Positions 33,345-45,361 of a DNA stretch of 64,000 bases are shown piece by piece. Source of the stretch: Toxonevra muliebris (Eukaryota > Arthropoda > Insecta > Diptera > Pallopteridae). The position numbers and the translations under genes are program-made. The notes under the pieces were generated by a model. That model did not search any database. It had not been told where the DNA came from and saw nothing but the letters and a program-made list of their open reading frames with translations. Where the stretch lies: the NCBI GenBank assembly GCA_963691655.1, contig OY829326.1, positions 96,031,235 to 96,095,234 on the forward strand, written 5' to 3'. Positions within the stretch are counted from its first letter, which is position 1, and each line of letters begins with the position of its first letter.

Positions 33345-33720
33345 GGTCATATGGGGATCGGCTACATACAATCATGCAGAGAGTCAACTTCTCGCAGTTT
33401 TATCTCATGTGCACTAAAGCACTAAAGAGAGCAGACCTAGATGCCTCTGCTTGATTATATATACCTGACCTTTCATGTGTTATATACGTGTACTACGTTG
33501 TGTTTGTGCCTTTAAGTGTAGAGAGTACCAACAGAAAAAAGTAAAAACAAAATAGAGAGAAGAAGACTGCAAAAACTTCAGCAGATTTTTTTTGTAAATG
33601 TATACTAATAATTTTCAAATAAACAACAAAGTTTCACTTCTACTGTGAGTGCCTGCAGACACATAATTTCTTTTTAAATCTTCTTCAAATTTTGAGTTAC
33701 CAAAGATTTTTGAAATAGGG
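33345..33720. repeat. Dispersed repeat, partner of 16330-16460
   Basis: Shares GGCTACATACAATCA (33359) and CACTTCTACTGTGAGTGCC (33634) with 16350-16390. About 250 bases between the two blocks are absent from the other copy, so either an insertion here or a deletion there. Confidence 0.5.
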
Positions 33721-36287
33721 GTACATACGTGGTCGCCGTATTTAAAAATTTTTCTACACGGCACCATTTTTTGCTGGCAGTGGCAAACCTTCAACAGCAA
33801 AAATTTCCTAAGACAAAGTTGATCCTCAAAGCCCTCTCCTCTAAATACGGCCTGGTTTCTATTTTTATAATTTGGTTAAATATGTTAGGAAACAGACCTG
33901 AGACACTATCAATTATATGCATACGCTATAACTGCGATCGCCCTTTTATTGAATTCAGCAAGGATATCGTCAATAACAGTGACTCTCACCTGTGTTTCTA
34001 GTGGCAATCTTAAATTTTTTTTTTTTGCTTCTGATAGTGTAGGAAGTTTATGTATCGAAAAGCAACCTGATTAAACCACCCACACGATATTTTTATTCTC
34101 TCTACACCTGAGCATAAAATTTACATTTTCTGGTCGCTTGATTTTCCACCTGAGAACGATCAAATCAAAGAGTTGTGAGAGGAACTTGACTTGTGCTCTG
34201 AAAAATCGAACTGATAAAGCAATTTATTTTTAAAATTGTATGCGTGTGTTAAACGCTCTCTGAGAGCAGGACGTACTGATAAAGGCACTGAAGATGCTTT
34301 ATATAATAGTTTTTTCAATGAATTAGAACTAGCTACAGTTTGCTGATGATAATCATTTTTGGTGAAGTAGTCACTTTTATTAATTGCTTATAACATTTCC
34401 TAAATTATCCAAATCGTGTTTATTTGAGAAGAATATGAAGATACTCTACACCATTTGAATAGTCACAATAAAGTATACAAATGTAAAACAATTTAACAGC
34501 CACAATCATTAATTTTAAGGAGAAAATCGCAAGGACAATCCAACGCACCTTCGAGAATACGTACTAATACAATTTCAACTGCGAAATATCTATTTTATTA
34601 AAACGCACTTTAAAATATTTAAAGGGATTTGTAAAATTATTCAAGGAAAAATAAAACTCACCGAACTAAATTAATTAATTAATTATGTATATGAAAAAAT
34701 ACAAAAAATATATGCACTTATCTATATATACTTTTCTCAAATATCCGTTTATAAAATTCCTTTTTTACATTTAACAGAAAACACCAAAAGACAAAGAAAT
34801 ACTGAAAAGTAAAGTAATAAAATAAAATAAAACAGCAACAAAATATGCTGCGGAGCAATTTTGAACACTGTACTTTAGCATATTTAAAAGGAGAGACTCA
34901 CACAAATAAATGTACACACACACACACACATAAACAAATACATTAAAAAAAACCACAACGGTGAGAGAGAGAGAGAGCGGCGAGAGGTATGGTGCATGAC
35001 AGCGGCGCGATAGTACAACATAAAATATCGCAAAAATAAATAACAAAAAAGGAGCAGAAAAACATTAACATATTCCTTGTTCTTTCAGTAGCAGCAGCAA
35101 CAGAGCACAGAGAATTGTGCACAATTTTAACAACAAAAGCAACAACAAAAACAACGATGAGAAGAACTGGCTGTCAGGCAGGCAAGCAGTAGACGAAAAG
35201 CAGGAAAAGTATCTACCTACTCACAAGTGAGTGTAGCGCACAAGGAACAATGCCATAAAAATACTCGTGCATGTGGAAAAAATGAAATGGAATATGAAAC
35301 GAAACGAAAATAAAACGCAAGAAACTTCATTAATAAAAACAAACAAAAAATATGAAGATATACTACTTAATTGGTTTTTTTTTTTGGTATACTACGAATA
35401 CAAATAGCATAAGGTGCATGAAGATATTAACGCATTATAAGTAAAATAAAGAAGAACCGAAGAATAAAATATAATAAAAAAATAAAATATGCACAGCAAC
35501 ATGAAAATGCTTTTAACAAAAACAAAAGAAAAAAAGCAGTGGTAGAACACACACAAGGAGATTAAATTATATGAGAGAAAATTTAAAGTTCTCTCTTTGA
35601 ATTACTTGCTCATTCCTCCACTCAATGTCGGATATTATAAGGATTCATAGTTGCCAAATTCTATGATTATATTTTTAACTAGTAATTTTCATATTTTAAT
35701 TAAGATTTACACATTCTCGCTATGTAATATTTGTTTGGCCTATTGGATTTTTGTATTGCAAATTAATGAATAAATAATGCATACGTCGATGGGATTAAAT
35801 CATGAGATATATAGACAGTAATTATTGAGATCAAAACATTTGATCAAAAAAAATTCATAAAATAAAGTTTTCCAATTATTTCATAATGAATTTTTTTGAT
35901 TTTGTTTGAATAAAAATAATTTATGATATCTGTGGTCACAACACATAACAAAACAACTCGAGTTTTGTCGAATTCGAGTTATTATTATAAATGAAATCTT
36001 CATATCCGATTTCATATTGTGTGAAAATTTTATGAATATCGGTTCAGTCGTTAACGACATATTAAAGGAAAAATAGCACAACTCAAATTGATTTCTATTA
36101 GCATTTGAATCTTTGAAGTGCTCTCCTGTTAAATTCAAAAAACTGACTTATGCTGTTATACTTTGTAGCCACAGATATGTGAAAAATATGTGCGAAAACC
36201 ATGAAGCCCATTTTTATGTAAAAACAAAAGAAACTTGTTTTCTAAGACATCCTTAAAAAATAGCTTGCATCCTTAAAAATACATGTA
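33721..36287. other. Intergenic; microsatellites and UTR-like tract
   Basis: No supported gene. A CA repeat is at about 34914-34930 and a GA repeat at 34962-34977. The tract 34900-35300 is unusually rich in CAG/CAA runs and GC for the area and looks like a fly 5' UTR or promoter, possibly an upstream non-coding exon of the BTB gene. I see no proof of this. Confidence 0.35.
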
Positions 36288-37763
36288 CACTCGCGCTCAA
36301 AAAAAAAAAGACGACCTAAAATTTTTTGGTAGATTTTCATTTACCACTATTTACTGTTATTTTTCGAGTTTGTTGATTTTCTGACTGCGTAACTCAATTT
36401 CTGATGAGTTTTATATGGATGAGTACAGTTTGGTCTTAAAATATTTGAAGGTTGAGTGAATATTAAAAAATAAGTTATGTTATTAACACAATAGCAAAAA
36501 AACGGGCATGTGGACAGAGGTATAGTGGGTATAAGTTTCAAAAATCTAAAAAAAAACTTCACCAGAAATCTCTTCAGAGTTGAGCGAGATACATAAAGTA
36601 AAAAAAGTTGAGAAATAAAATAAACGAAAATGACCGCCAGTGTGGCCAACTCAGCGCTTTTCCCGCTGATTTTAGTGCTTTTTGAAAATTAAAACGCGGA
36701 AAAAAAAGTAATTTAGCGCTCTGCACATTTTTTCAATTTAAAATATCTTTAAAAAAATCGAGAAATTTTCATTGACTAGAAGTATCAGATGTGTGCTTGT
36801 ATTAGTGAAAAAGTTTAAATGTATTGAGTTTTCTCGCACTTTTATAAGGAAAAAAATGTAACGCTTTTTTAAGAAAATACGCGTTTTATTCTTCATTTTA
36901 GCGGATTTTGAAAAACAAAAGTTGGCCACACTGCAGACCGCACATTATGGTCGGGGTGCAATCACCAGCTGTGATGTTGGAGAAATTATTCTTCTGAAAG
37001 GTTCTTTGAACTCTTCAGTCTACATAGACAGAATAAACAGGGGCGTATTACCTTCTATGGATAGATTATTCGAGCACAAATCCAAAGTAATATTTCAAGA
37101 CAGTTCTGCACCGGGTCATCATTCAAATCGGCAATTACCACTGTTGAATGAACATCTTTTTGGAAATTATTTTTAAAAATTTTGTGATATTTTCTTTTCA
37201 TAGGTAGCGGAATATAAAAAAGTTTTGGGGATACAGTCGTTACCACGGCAATTATTAAACGGAAAATTCGTCAAAATAAGCCCTTAATTATTCCCAAATT
37301 GATGGAAGCAATTGTATCTACTTTATACAACGAGATTTCCGAAGATTCAATAAAAAAATCTTTGTGATAGCATGTCTCTCGGGTAGGAAGTGCCACCAAG
37401 GCGGAAGGGGGTATACTCGTTACTAAAAGCCTTTCCTTTGTTTACAAAATTTACAAATATCGTTATTTATACATAAGTAACATGTAACATTTTAAAAAAC
37501 ATTATTTTCACTCAATACAAACTTTTTTTTTTATTATCAAATTTGTGAATTTGACTTTAACATATAAGCTTTTTGGTAGCGTATGTTGTTCTTGAACGGA
37601 ATACATGCTTTAAGTACAGTCATTTTTTGTTTAAACTTTTTAAAAACTTAACGAAATGTTTTTAATAACATAACAAAAAAAAAAAAATTTGTTTGATAAT
37701 AAATAAAAAGAATAAGAATATTATATCAAACCTAAAAATCGGCTTTTTTTTTTAGCGCGAGTG
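36288..37763 (+). mobile_element. Tc1-like transposon relic, interrupted
   Basis: The ends CACTCGCGCTCAAAAAAA and, inverted at the right, CACTCGCGCTAAAAAAAA are flanked by TA (36286-36287, 37764-37765). The C-terminal part of a Tc1-type transposase reads at 36941-37370: YIDRINRGVLPSMDRLFEHK, then VIFQDSSAPGHHSN where active relatives have F-Q-Q-D-N-A-P-x-H. Stops and frameshifts follow, ending near LMEAIVSTLYNEISEDSIKK. The N-terminal half is missing or unrecognisable. A hAT-type MITE sits inside at 36638-36933. Confidence 0.85.
36638..36933. mobile_element. hAT-type MITE nested in the Tc1 relic
   Basis: CAGTGTGGCCAAC at the left and its exact inverse GTTGGCCACACTG at the right. The flanks are ATGACCGC (36630-36637) and CAGACCGC (36934-36941), agreeing at 6 of 8 positions. 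An inner matched pair CCGCTGATTTTAG / TTTTAGCGGATTTT extends the symmetry. 296 bp, non-coding. Confidence 0.85.
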
Positions 37764-37765
37764 TA

Positions 37766-38491
37766 CAAGTTATGAAATAAAGAATTTATTGCCTTTTGTG
37801 GCGTTATACTTACACGCTCGATGTTCAACTAGTACTATTATGGCCAACAACCTTCTATAAATGGACTGAACTGAATTTGAATGGTGAAGTGAAAAGCTTT
37901 TCTTATGCGAATGTTGCTCTTAAGGGTTAGCCATTGTTGATCGATGAAATAAAATGCCCTCCCACTTGATATTTTAGGAAGACCATTTGGGCATTTTTTA
38001 CTTTTTCAGAATGACAAATTTTAACCAAATTCATAAAAACTGGACTATCGATCGATTTCGGTTGCAATCGATTTCCGACCATGCCTAATATCTAAAATGA
38101 AAATAAGATCCATAGAACACATTTGCCGTGTAAAAAATAAAATTTTTGGTCCAAAGTTCATTTTGAACGGTTAAAAAGGCTTTAGATAAATTCGTAGTGG
38201 AACCATAAAAAAAAAACACAACCAAAAACATGAAGACTATTGGGTTAAGTGATCGCTGGGTTTATTCTACTTTAACCTCGTCTTTGCAATTTTTGCAGAA
38301 GTCATTGGTAAATACCCAACTTTTGCATGGGTTCCAATAGTATAGTATCCAGTTAGTACACCAATCAGGCCTTTAAAAATTTGTGTTGAAAGCAACAAAA
38401 CAAGTTTTGCCGTAAATCGGATAGATATTTCATAGTTTAGGGTATTTGTTCCTTTTTTTGTATTTTATTATATTTCATAATGGTCACCTTC
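37766..38491. other. Intergenic
   Basis: AT-rich, no supported gene or clear repeat edges. Confidence 0.35.
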
Positions 38492-38655
38492 AGAAGACGC
38501 CTCTGCTTCGCCACTGCTTCCTGTGTGTCGTTTTCTGAACGCAAATTGATCACTTTGTGATCAACAAAAATTATATTGAGCAGTCGTCATTTCATTGACC
38601 GTATTATTTTTCTGATTCTTCAGCTCAACATGTTGCTGAGCAGAGGTCGTTTTCT
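38492..38655. mobile_element. Small TIR element (AGAAGACGCCTCTGC ends)
   Basis: The left end AGAAGACGCCTCTGCTTCGC is mirrored by the right end AGAAAACGACCTCTGCTCAGC in reverse complement. Inner words CGTTTTCTGAACGCAA occur at 38530 and 38650. The inverted partner is at 12930-13058. Confidence 0.6.
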
Positions 38656-38839
38656 GAACGCAAACAATGAAATATGACAAGCATTTTTCAGTTTTTACAG
38701 AGGGGAAAAAATATTCTGAATTTGGAGTACTGTTTCCAAAATACGTTATTTAAAATAACAGAATAGATCGTAAGATTTCGGTGTATGAATCCAAAAATTT
38801 CAGTATAATAAAAGTGGGCATGCTTTATGATATTCACTC

Positions 38840-39013
38840 AAAAACTTGTGTTGAGTTACCGGCAACTTCTTCTTCTTTTTTATAGCGCCATTTTTTTTTC
38901 GTGATGAGGAACAAAGTTTGTTTACTTTTGACAACCAGCGTTCCCCAGCACGAATAAAATAGAAAAAGAAGAATGAGCTCCTGGTAACTCCACCTTATAC
39001 AAATTCCCCTTGG
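38840..39013. mobile_element. hAT-type MITE copy (CAAGGTG family), degraded
   Basis: Contains GAGTTACCGGCAACTTCTTC at the left and, inverted, GGAGTTACCAGGAGCTCATTC at the right, ending near CAAGGGGAATTTG. Internal words TTTACTTTTGACAACCAGCG match the full copy at 62031-62319. Its outer end on the left is eroded. Confidence 0.6.
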
Positions 39014-39310
39014 CCTAAGTTTTATATAAGCTTCTGTTTGTGGGTATATTATGAAAATTCGATTATATACGAAAGTTTGGGCTACATTTATAGAACGATA
39101 AAGCAATGCTGCCAACTTTGTACTTTTCATACTGGATTTAATACATTTTTGTGGTCTGCTATTCTTCGTTTTTATTGAAACTCTTTTTTTTTAATTTTAC
39201 TCACAAATATTTGTTTTTAACACCTATTTTTTGTAATAAATATAAATAAAATAGTTAATATAAGTATATTAGGCCGGGGCGATCTGTATGGACTAAAATT
39301 TTTCGATACC

Positions 39311-40634
39311 GCGCCGTCGAAATTATGATTCCTTTTGCCATTACGAACAAAAAGTTCTTACATTACATAGGTCTAAAATTAATTTCGAGGCTTCGGAATT
39401 TGATGTTTATGGAATATGTTCGGTTTTTATGTAATTTTCAAGGCACTTGTAATTACACAGTGCAACAGTAAATTTCAAATGCCGATTGGATAACTTTTTA
39501 AGTGTAATTCGGGTTTGCTGATTCTGACCCTGTACTCATATTTCCTCTATTACGTCTGGGATCCTCGCTATGGGGCCAAAACCCATAATTTTGATATACA
39601 TGGGACCAATATAAATTTTTTTATTTTATTTTTTACATAGCTAAGAAAAAGTTGTTTATTATGCAAGGGAGGAAAAAAGTCCACCAACCCCCTTACCCGC
39701 TCTTTGGGGTGTTATATGAAGCCTCTATTCGATATATGACTATACCGGTTAAACGAATGCGAAACCTGTGATTAGGTTTTAGTAAAAAATGTTCCCCATC
39801 GGAAAGTAGTTGAGGTCACCGAAGGTCAAAATTACCTAGGTCCAACATTTTTTAAGAAATTAACCCTTGAAAAAAAAAAAATTATAATCCTTTATACTGG
39901 TTTAATTGTTGACCAAAATAATAAACATTCTCCGGAAAACATATTCTTCATCAAAAAATAATTGAAGTCATTGAAGGTTAAAAGCCGCAAAGTCCAACTT
40001 GTTTCCAGAAATTAATCTTCAACAGACTAAAATCTTTTTTTTGTTTAGCTGTAATACCTCTATATAGGATTTACCGTTGAAAATAGCAACGAACTGTCTT
40101 TTAGAAGGTGTTATTGCACAAATATATAAGTTTTTTGTTTTTCAAACGCTAATATCTAAGAAAAGGTTCGAATAAGGTGGTTTTGACCTTCAAAGATCCT
40201 ACTATTTTTTATAGACAACATTTTCATATTTTAACATATATTTAAATCTATTACATCGTTATTTTCATAAGTATTGGACAAAAAATTATAAATAAATGAA
40301 TGAAGTAAGAAAATAAAGAAAAATTTGTGTTTTTGATAAAATTAGTAACCAAAACTGTAAAGTTTAAAAAAAAAATGTTCAATAGCGCCCCCTATCGGAC
40401 GCTTATGTTAAAATAAATATCAAAAATGAACTTCTCTTACGAAAAAACCCCCGATTAACAATTTTCACAGAAAAAATAATTACAAAAATTTTATGTGTCT
40501 TGAGAATTCTATACAAAAAAAAAACGAACATTTTCTATTAAAAATTAAATTCCGGAGCCTCGAAATTCACTTTAGACCTATGTCGTAGTATTTTTTGTTC
40601 GTAATGACAAAAGGAATCATAATTTCGACGGCGC
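39311..40634. mobile_element. 1.3-kb element with about 100-bp terminal inverted repeats
   Basis: GCGCCGTCGAAATTATGATT begins at 39311 and appears in exact reverse complement ending at 40634. The match continues for about 100 bp (CATTACGAACAAAAA, CATAGGTCTAAA, AATTTCGAGGCT, CGGAATTT). The interior holds degraded internal repeats of about 110-120 bp (39770-40020, around GAAGTCATTGAAGGTTAAAA). No coding frame, no clear target duplication. Confidence 0.75.
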
Positions 40635-43600
40635 ACAGTGGTTTGACTGCGGAAAAAAATCATTTGCACTGCCGGGGAATATAAACGCGAAATTTTAAAA
40701 CTCATTATTAGTTGGATATTTCACAACATTCTCACTTGTTGCTTTCAATATGAAAAAATTGTAAAAACTATGTACTCGAACAAAGACGTAAGAATACATG
40801 ATTTATTTCACATTTTTTGATGCGATTTTGATTTGGTTCGATATAATATAGTTTAATAGTATGTTTAATTGTCAAAGTTCCTCTTACTTGTCAAAATGCA
40901 TCTACCTTCTTAATTCTTGTGCGATGGTGCAAAATGTGAATAAAAAAAAAGTAGTGCCAAAATTCTAATTTTAAATATTCACAGCGAAAGATTTTTTGAC
41001 ACTAAAACTTTTACTCTCTGAGGTGACTTCACCTTGTTAAATACGCCTTGATGACATCAGTTATTTGTAAAAAGTGTGAGAAAAGTAAATGATCTCAAAA
41101 AAATGAGAATAAAAATTGACAGATGAAAAATCAAATGCCGTCTGAACGACTATTCTGAAAATCGAATTTTGGGTAACGAAAACGTATAAAAATATAAACA
41201 AGTGGCTGGTTGCGCTGTATGCCATTTAAAACAATCGTTTAACTTTAAATTACTTATTTTATCTTCCATTCAATAAAACTTAAAAAAAATTTGTATATAT
41301 TATAAATAAACACACATACATAAGTAACTCATATCAAAATCCTTTTTTTTTCAGGCAAGGAAAAATTCAAAAAAAAGTTGATCAATCAATTTTCATGAAC
41401 TTTGAATCGACTTTGAATTTCTGAAAATCGATTTTTCTTTCCAGTTGCACATCCCTAATGTACATATATATAAAAAAATATATTCATTTCATATAAATAT
41501 TTAATGTTTTGAAATTAAAAAAGCAGCAGATTTCATCATTAATTTATTCTATTTCTCAGATTTTTCCACATATTATCGGTGAGACAAACATTTTAATTTT
41601 TTGTACCTATAAATAAAGAATTACCTCATATAGAAAACTAAATCGGCTCTCCCTCTATATAAGTTTTTAGTGTCTTATCAATAAATAACTTTTTGTGTAA
41701 CAAAAATTATATTCATTGACGCCGGGTCAAAGCGTTTTTGACGCATATTCGTTCTTTAATTTGAGAAGTTGGCATCACTGCTATAAATCAAAGCAAAAAA
41801 AAAATTATAGAAAACCCGGCTGAAAAGTCCATGGCACACAAATACACCCCACGTTTTTTTGGAACATACTGTTGATTTATTTTTGATAAAATAATTACAA
41901 GTTTTTCATATTTAGAAATATGAAAAACTTGTATTACGCACTTCTAATTTATAAAGCACAGCGGCATGTACTATTGAAGCAGGTAATATTTAAATTGTTT
42001 ACGGGTTCATAAAAATTTAATCACAACCATACTAGTTGGCAATAATGGCAAGGATTAAGAAAGAAAAAACTGTATGTATGAAAGAAAAATAGGATGATGT
42101 GAGAGAGTCGACAACAAAAACAAAAAATACTAAAATTAACAATCAAATATATTTGTATGTATGTATTACAACAAAATATATATGATTGTATGTTAGCAGA
42201 CAAAAAAAAAAAAAAAACAACGAAAGGAAATGAGAAAGAAATGAAAACAAAACCGACAACGACGATGTGACGACTGTGGAGAGAAACTTAAATAAATAGG
42301 AATCAACGCTAACTGCTAGCACCATTGATATTGGAAATTGTTAAACAAAAAGAAAAAGGAAAAGCGTTAAAATTGTTTTAATAAAAAAAAAGCAATGAGA
42401 GATATTCAAAGAAAACTACCCTTAATGAAATCTACTGAAACTTAAGCTGCTGTAGTTAGCAAAAAAAAGTTACCAACCAATGAAATTCGCATTCCTTTTT
42501 TATTATTATTACCAAAGAAATTTTTTTTTTTATTTCATTAAATTTTAATAAAACAAAAAAAAAACCGAAATAAATTTGTTGATGAAATTTGTGTGCCACC
42601 CTCCGAATATAAAATGCGCAAAAAGGGAGGTTTTTTCTTAATGAATGTGAATGGCAGGATAAAAAAATATTTAAATATATATATGCATATGTATACATTT
42701 CTGATTCGTATGTATCCACAAAATTAAATATATTTATTTAAATTGTAATGTATAATTACGAGTAGATTTGAAAAGTTTTCAGTAGAAAGTTGGAGTTTTA
42801 AAGTCAGTTATTTGGATAATTGATGTTTTAATCATTTAATTGTAAGTAAATGTTTTACAGACTATAGGCAGTTAAGGTTTGTTTGTGATCTTTGATCTTA
42901 GTCTATGCTGTAATATATTCAGGATTCGATCCGCTGCTGAATTGAGAACGTTTATGAAAGTATATAATATCGAAAAAAGCTAAACTAAAGCCTAATCGAA
43001 ACACGTTCAAAAACGAAAACTACTTAAAATATATTGGTTTAACTGATGCTCCAATGATACCAATACTCGCTTGGAAATATAATATTAATCAAGGGCTTTT
43101 TTAAGACCTCTTCTTAGATAAGTAATTGGTAAAATGCTCTTACTTTTATAACTTTAAAGAAATTTGCTATTTTTATTTCTGCCAAATAATAAGAACGAAC
43201 AAAATATCAAAGAAAAAGATTAATTTCTAACAAAAACTTCCTATCTCGTTTGGATCGTTTTTGTTTCTTATTCTTGTTTTGTCATTTCTTTGTTTAATTG
43301 AAAATCGTTAAATTTAGTTCTTTTAAAAATGATGCTATTGTTGTTGTAGCATTTAATACTCTCACAAGACCACATGAACAAGAGATACAGCAACAACAAA
43401 AACAAGAAATGCATAAAACCAAATAAAAGGGAAAAAGCAACAACAAAAAGAAACTTCTCGGTAACGCTGCAGGAGACACAAGCAAAACGAAAGAGGAAAA
43501 AACAATAAAAAAAAACAAAAATTTCAAGAATTTTGCAAATAAAAAAACTTGCAAAAATTATAAAAAATAGGGGAGCAATAGTGTTACACACAAGAATTAC

Positions 43601-44309
43601 TCTCTTGAGATAAATATAATGCACAAAAAAACTGAATATATAAAAAAACAAAAGTTGTTTTACATTAATTAAAATGCATAAACACAAAATGAATTCCATG
43701 CTGTTTGCTGGCCGATTTACCTTTTTGTTAATTCTGCAATATTTATTTATCCTTTATACTTGCATTACATATATACACACGCGCGCTTACTTTTTAAACA
43801 ATTTTAAAAATACAATTTCTCTAAAAAATTTCCGTTTGGAGTTTTCACCAAATAATTTATATTATTGATTTTTCTCACTTTAATAGTTTTTTTTTGGCGT
43901 CGTCGTCATTCACATTACCACCGCACTTTTAAAATTTAATTCTTGTCTTTCGGTGTCTTTTTTTTCTTTTTGTGCACATTAAAATTGTTTACATGTATGA
44001 ATTTTGTGCTGCTGCTGCATTACGTTTTCGCACGCGCGGTTTTTGTTTTGTTGAACAGAGTTGCATTTATGCAATAATAATTATGAATTACGATTTGCCT
44101 CGAAATAGAATTGCACTTATTTTTTATTGCTTTGCAGCACTTAAGTTATTAAAAAATGATAATGAAACATTTCACATTTTGATCATTTTCAACTAGAAAA
44201 AACCATTAAACACCATTAGTGGATAATTATTTAGCACCTCTGTCATTGAAAGTTTATATTTAAGCGCAGCCAACTTGCGTGATTAGTGCAGTTTACAGAA
44301 TAAAAACAA
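40635..44309. other. Intergenic; partial repeats and a perfect palindrome
   Basis: No supported gene. At 40870-40932 lies a partial copy of the element at 44856-45267 (CTTACTTGTCAAAATGCATC). At 41440-41460 the word TTGCACATCCCTAAT is the inverse of AGGGATGTGCAAATCG at 44529, as in ends of another MITE family. A 38-bp palindrome is at 41896-41933. The frames at 42021-42719 and 43268-43868 are low-complexity A/T-rich sequence. Confidence 0.45.
41896..41933. repeat. Perfect 38-bp palindrome (18-bp arms)
   Basis: TACAAGTTTTTCATATTT, a 2-base centre AG, then AAATATGAAAAACTTGTA: every base of the 18-bp arms pairs. It could extrude a cruciform or fold as RNA, or be an assembly foldback. No flanking element edges seen. 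Confidence 0.95.
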
Positions 44310-44460
44310 AGGTGAATTTATAAAAGGTGAAGTTATTAGCAACTCATTCTTCTTCTTTCTTCGTGGTCAATACCATAGGCTGTCAAAATCATTTGTTACT
44401 TTTGATTGCTTGTTTAGGTTTTTTCTCCATTTTGACATTCACTGCCGACATTATAGTCGT
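44308..44460. mobile_element. hAT-type MITE fragment (CAAGGTG family)
   Basis: AAAGGTGAATTTATAAAAGG, followed by AGTTATTAGCAACTCATTC and TTCTTCTT, is one end of the family whose full copy is at 62031-62319. The words TTTTGACATTCACTGCCG correspond to the internal GAATGTCAAAA inverted. The other terminus is missing. Confidence 0.6.
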
Positions 44461-44855
44461 ATGAGCCCTGGGTTACTCATCAGATACTACTGTAAACTGT
44501 CAATAATGAAAGGTGACAGGTTCACAATAGGGATGTGCAAATCGATTTCGACTTTAATTGAAATAGATTTTTAATCGACTTTTAGCACAAAATTTCAACT
44601 TTTTATGGTCGACTTTAAATTGTCAAACTCGATCGAAGGTCGACTTTTAGTGTAAATTTTTTTTTATAATTACCAATTCATTTCTCACATTTATTTTAAA
44701 TTTTACAAAATTTTTCCAACTGTGGACTTGTAGTATATGCATGTCCAGCTTTATGTACTAGTAATTTTTGACAATTTATTTTAAAATAGTTCTAAAATAG
44801 TCTCCCTCTTTAGCCTACTGTGTATTATTATACTTCACACATCCACAGGCTATCC

Positions 44856-45267
44856 CATGGTAGAAGAATTAAGATGGCAGATGGATTTTGACAAGTAAGA
44901 GAAACTTTGACAATTGGGAAATCATTTGTTTTGATATTATTCTTGTTTTTACAACAGCGTTGTATTTTCATGGTTCAATTTTTAAGTGAGAATTTATGGG
45001 AAAATAATTTGCATTATTTATTAATTCTTAACATGTTCAAGATATTTGCTAATAAAGAAAACAAATTAAATAACATTATTTATATTTTTATTGTAAATAA
45101 ATTTTATAATTTAGTACTAAGTAATAAAAGTAGTATATTAATAATCTACCCTCTTTTTTGTACCCATTTCAAAGAATGCAGCTCTAATATGTTCCTCTCA
45201 CTTGTCAAAATCTCAAAAGGTTCTACTGTTTGAAAAAATGCATCTACCTCTAAATACTTCTGCCATG
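44856..45267. mobile_element. hAT-type MITE with perfect 8-bp target duplication
   Basis: The inverted ends CATGGTAGAAGAATTAAGA (left) and CATGGCAGAAGTATTTAGA (right, reverse complement) continue into TTTTGACAAG. GGCTATCC flanks both sides exactly (44848-44855 and 45268-45275). One arm carries an extra stretch of about 24 bases near 45210. The interior is A/T-rich and non-coding. A partial copy is at 40870-40932. Confidence 0.8.
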
Positions 45268-45361
45268 GGCTATCCCATTCACTCGCACAAAGCATAAAGT
45301 AGAACTTTTCAACTTTACCACGCTTCAAGCATAACAGCTAATTGAAATTTAACAAAAGGAT

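Noticed and set aside
40634..40660. RAG-type recombination signal (CACAGTGG followed by A-rich sequence)
   Set aside because: No nonamer at 12 or 23 bases and no partner end; kept only as a low-level observation.
42021..42719. Minus-strand hydrophobic frames
   Set aside because: Same composition artefact; poly-A and TA tracts on the plus strand.
43268..43699. 143-residue minus-strand frame with many Phe and Cys
   Set aside because: Translation of A-rich, CAA-repeat DNA; the apparent membrane protein character is a composition artefact.
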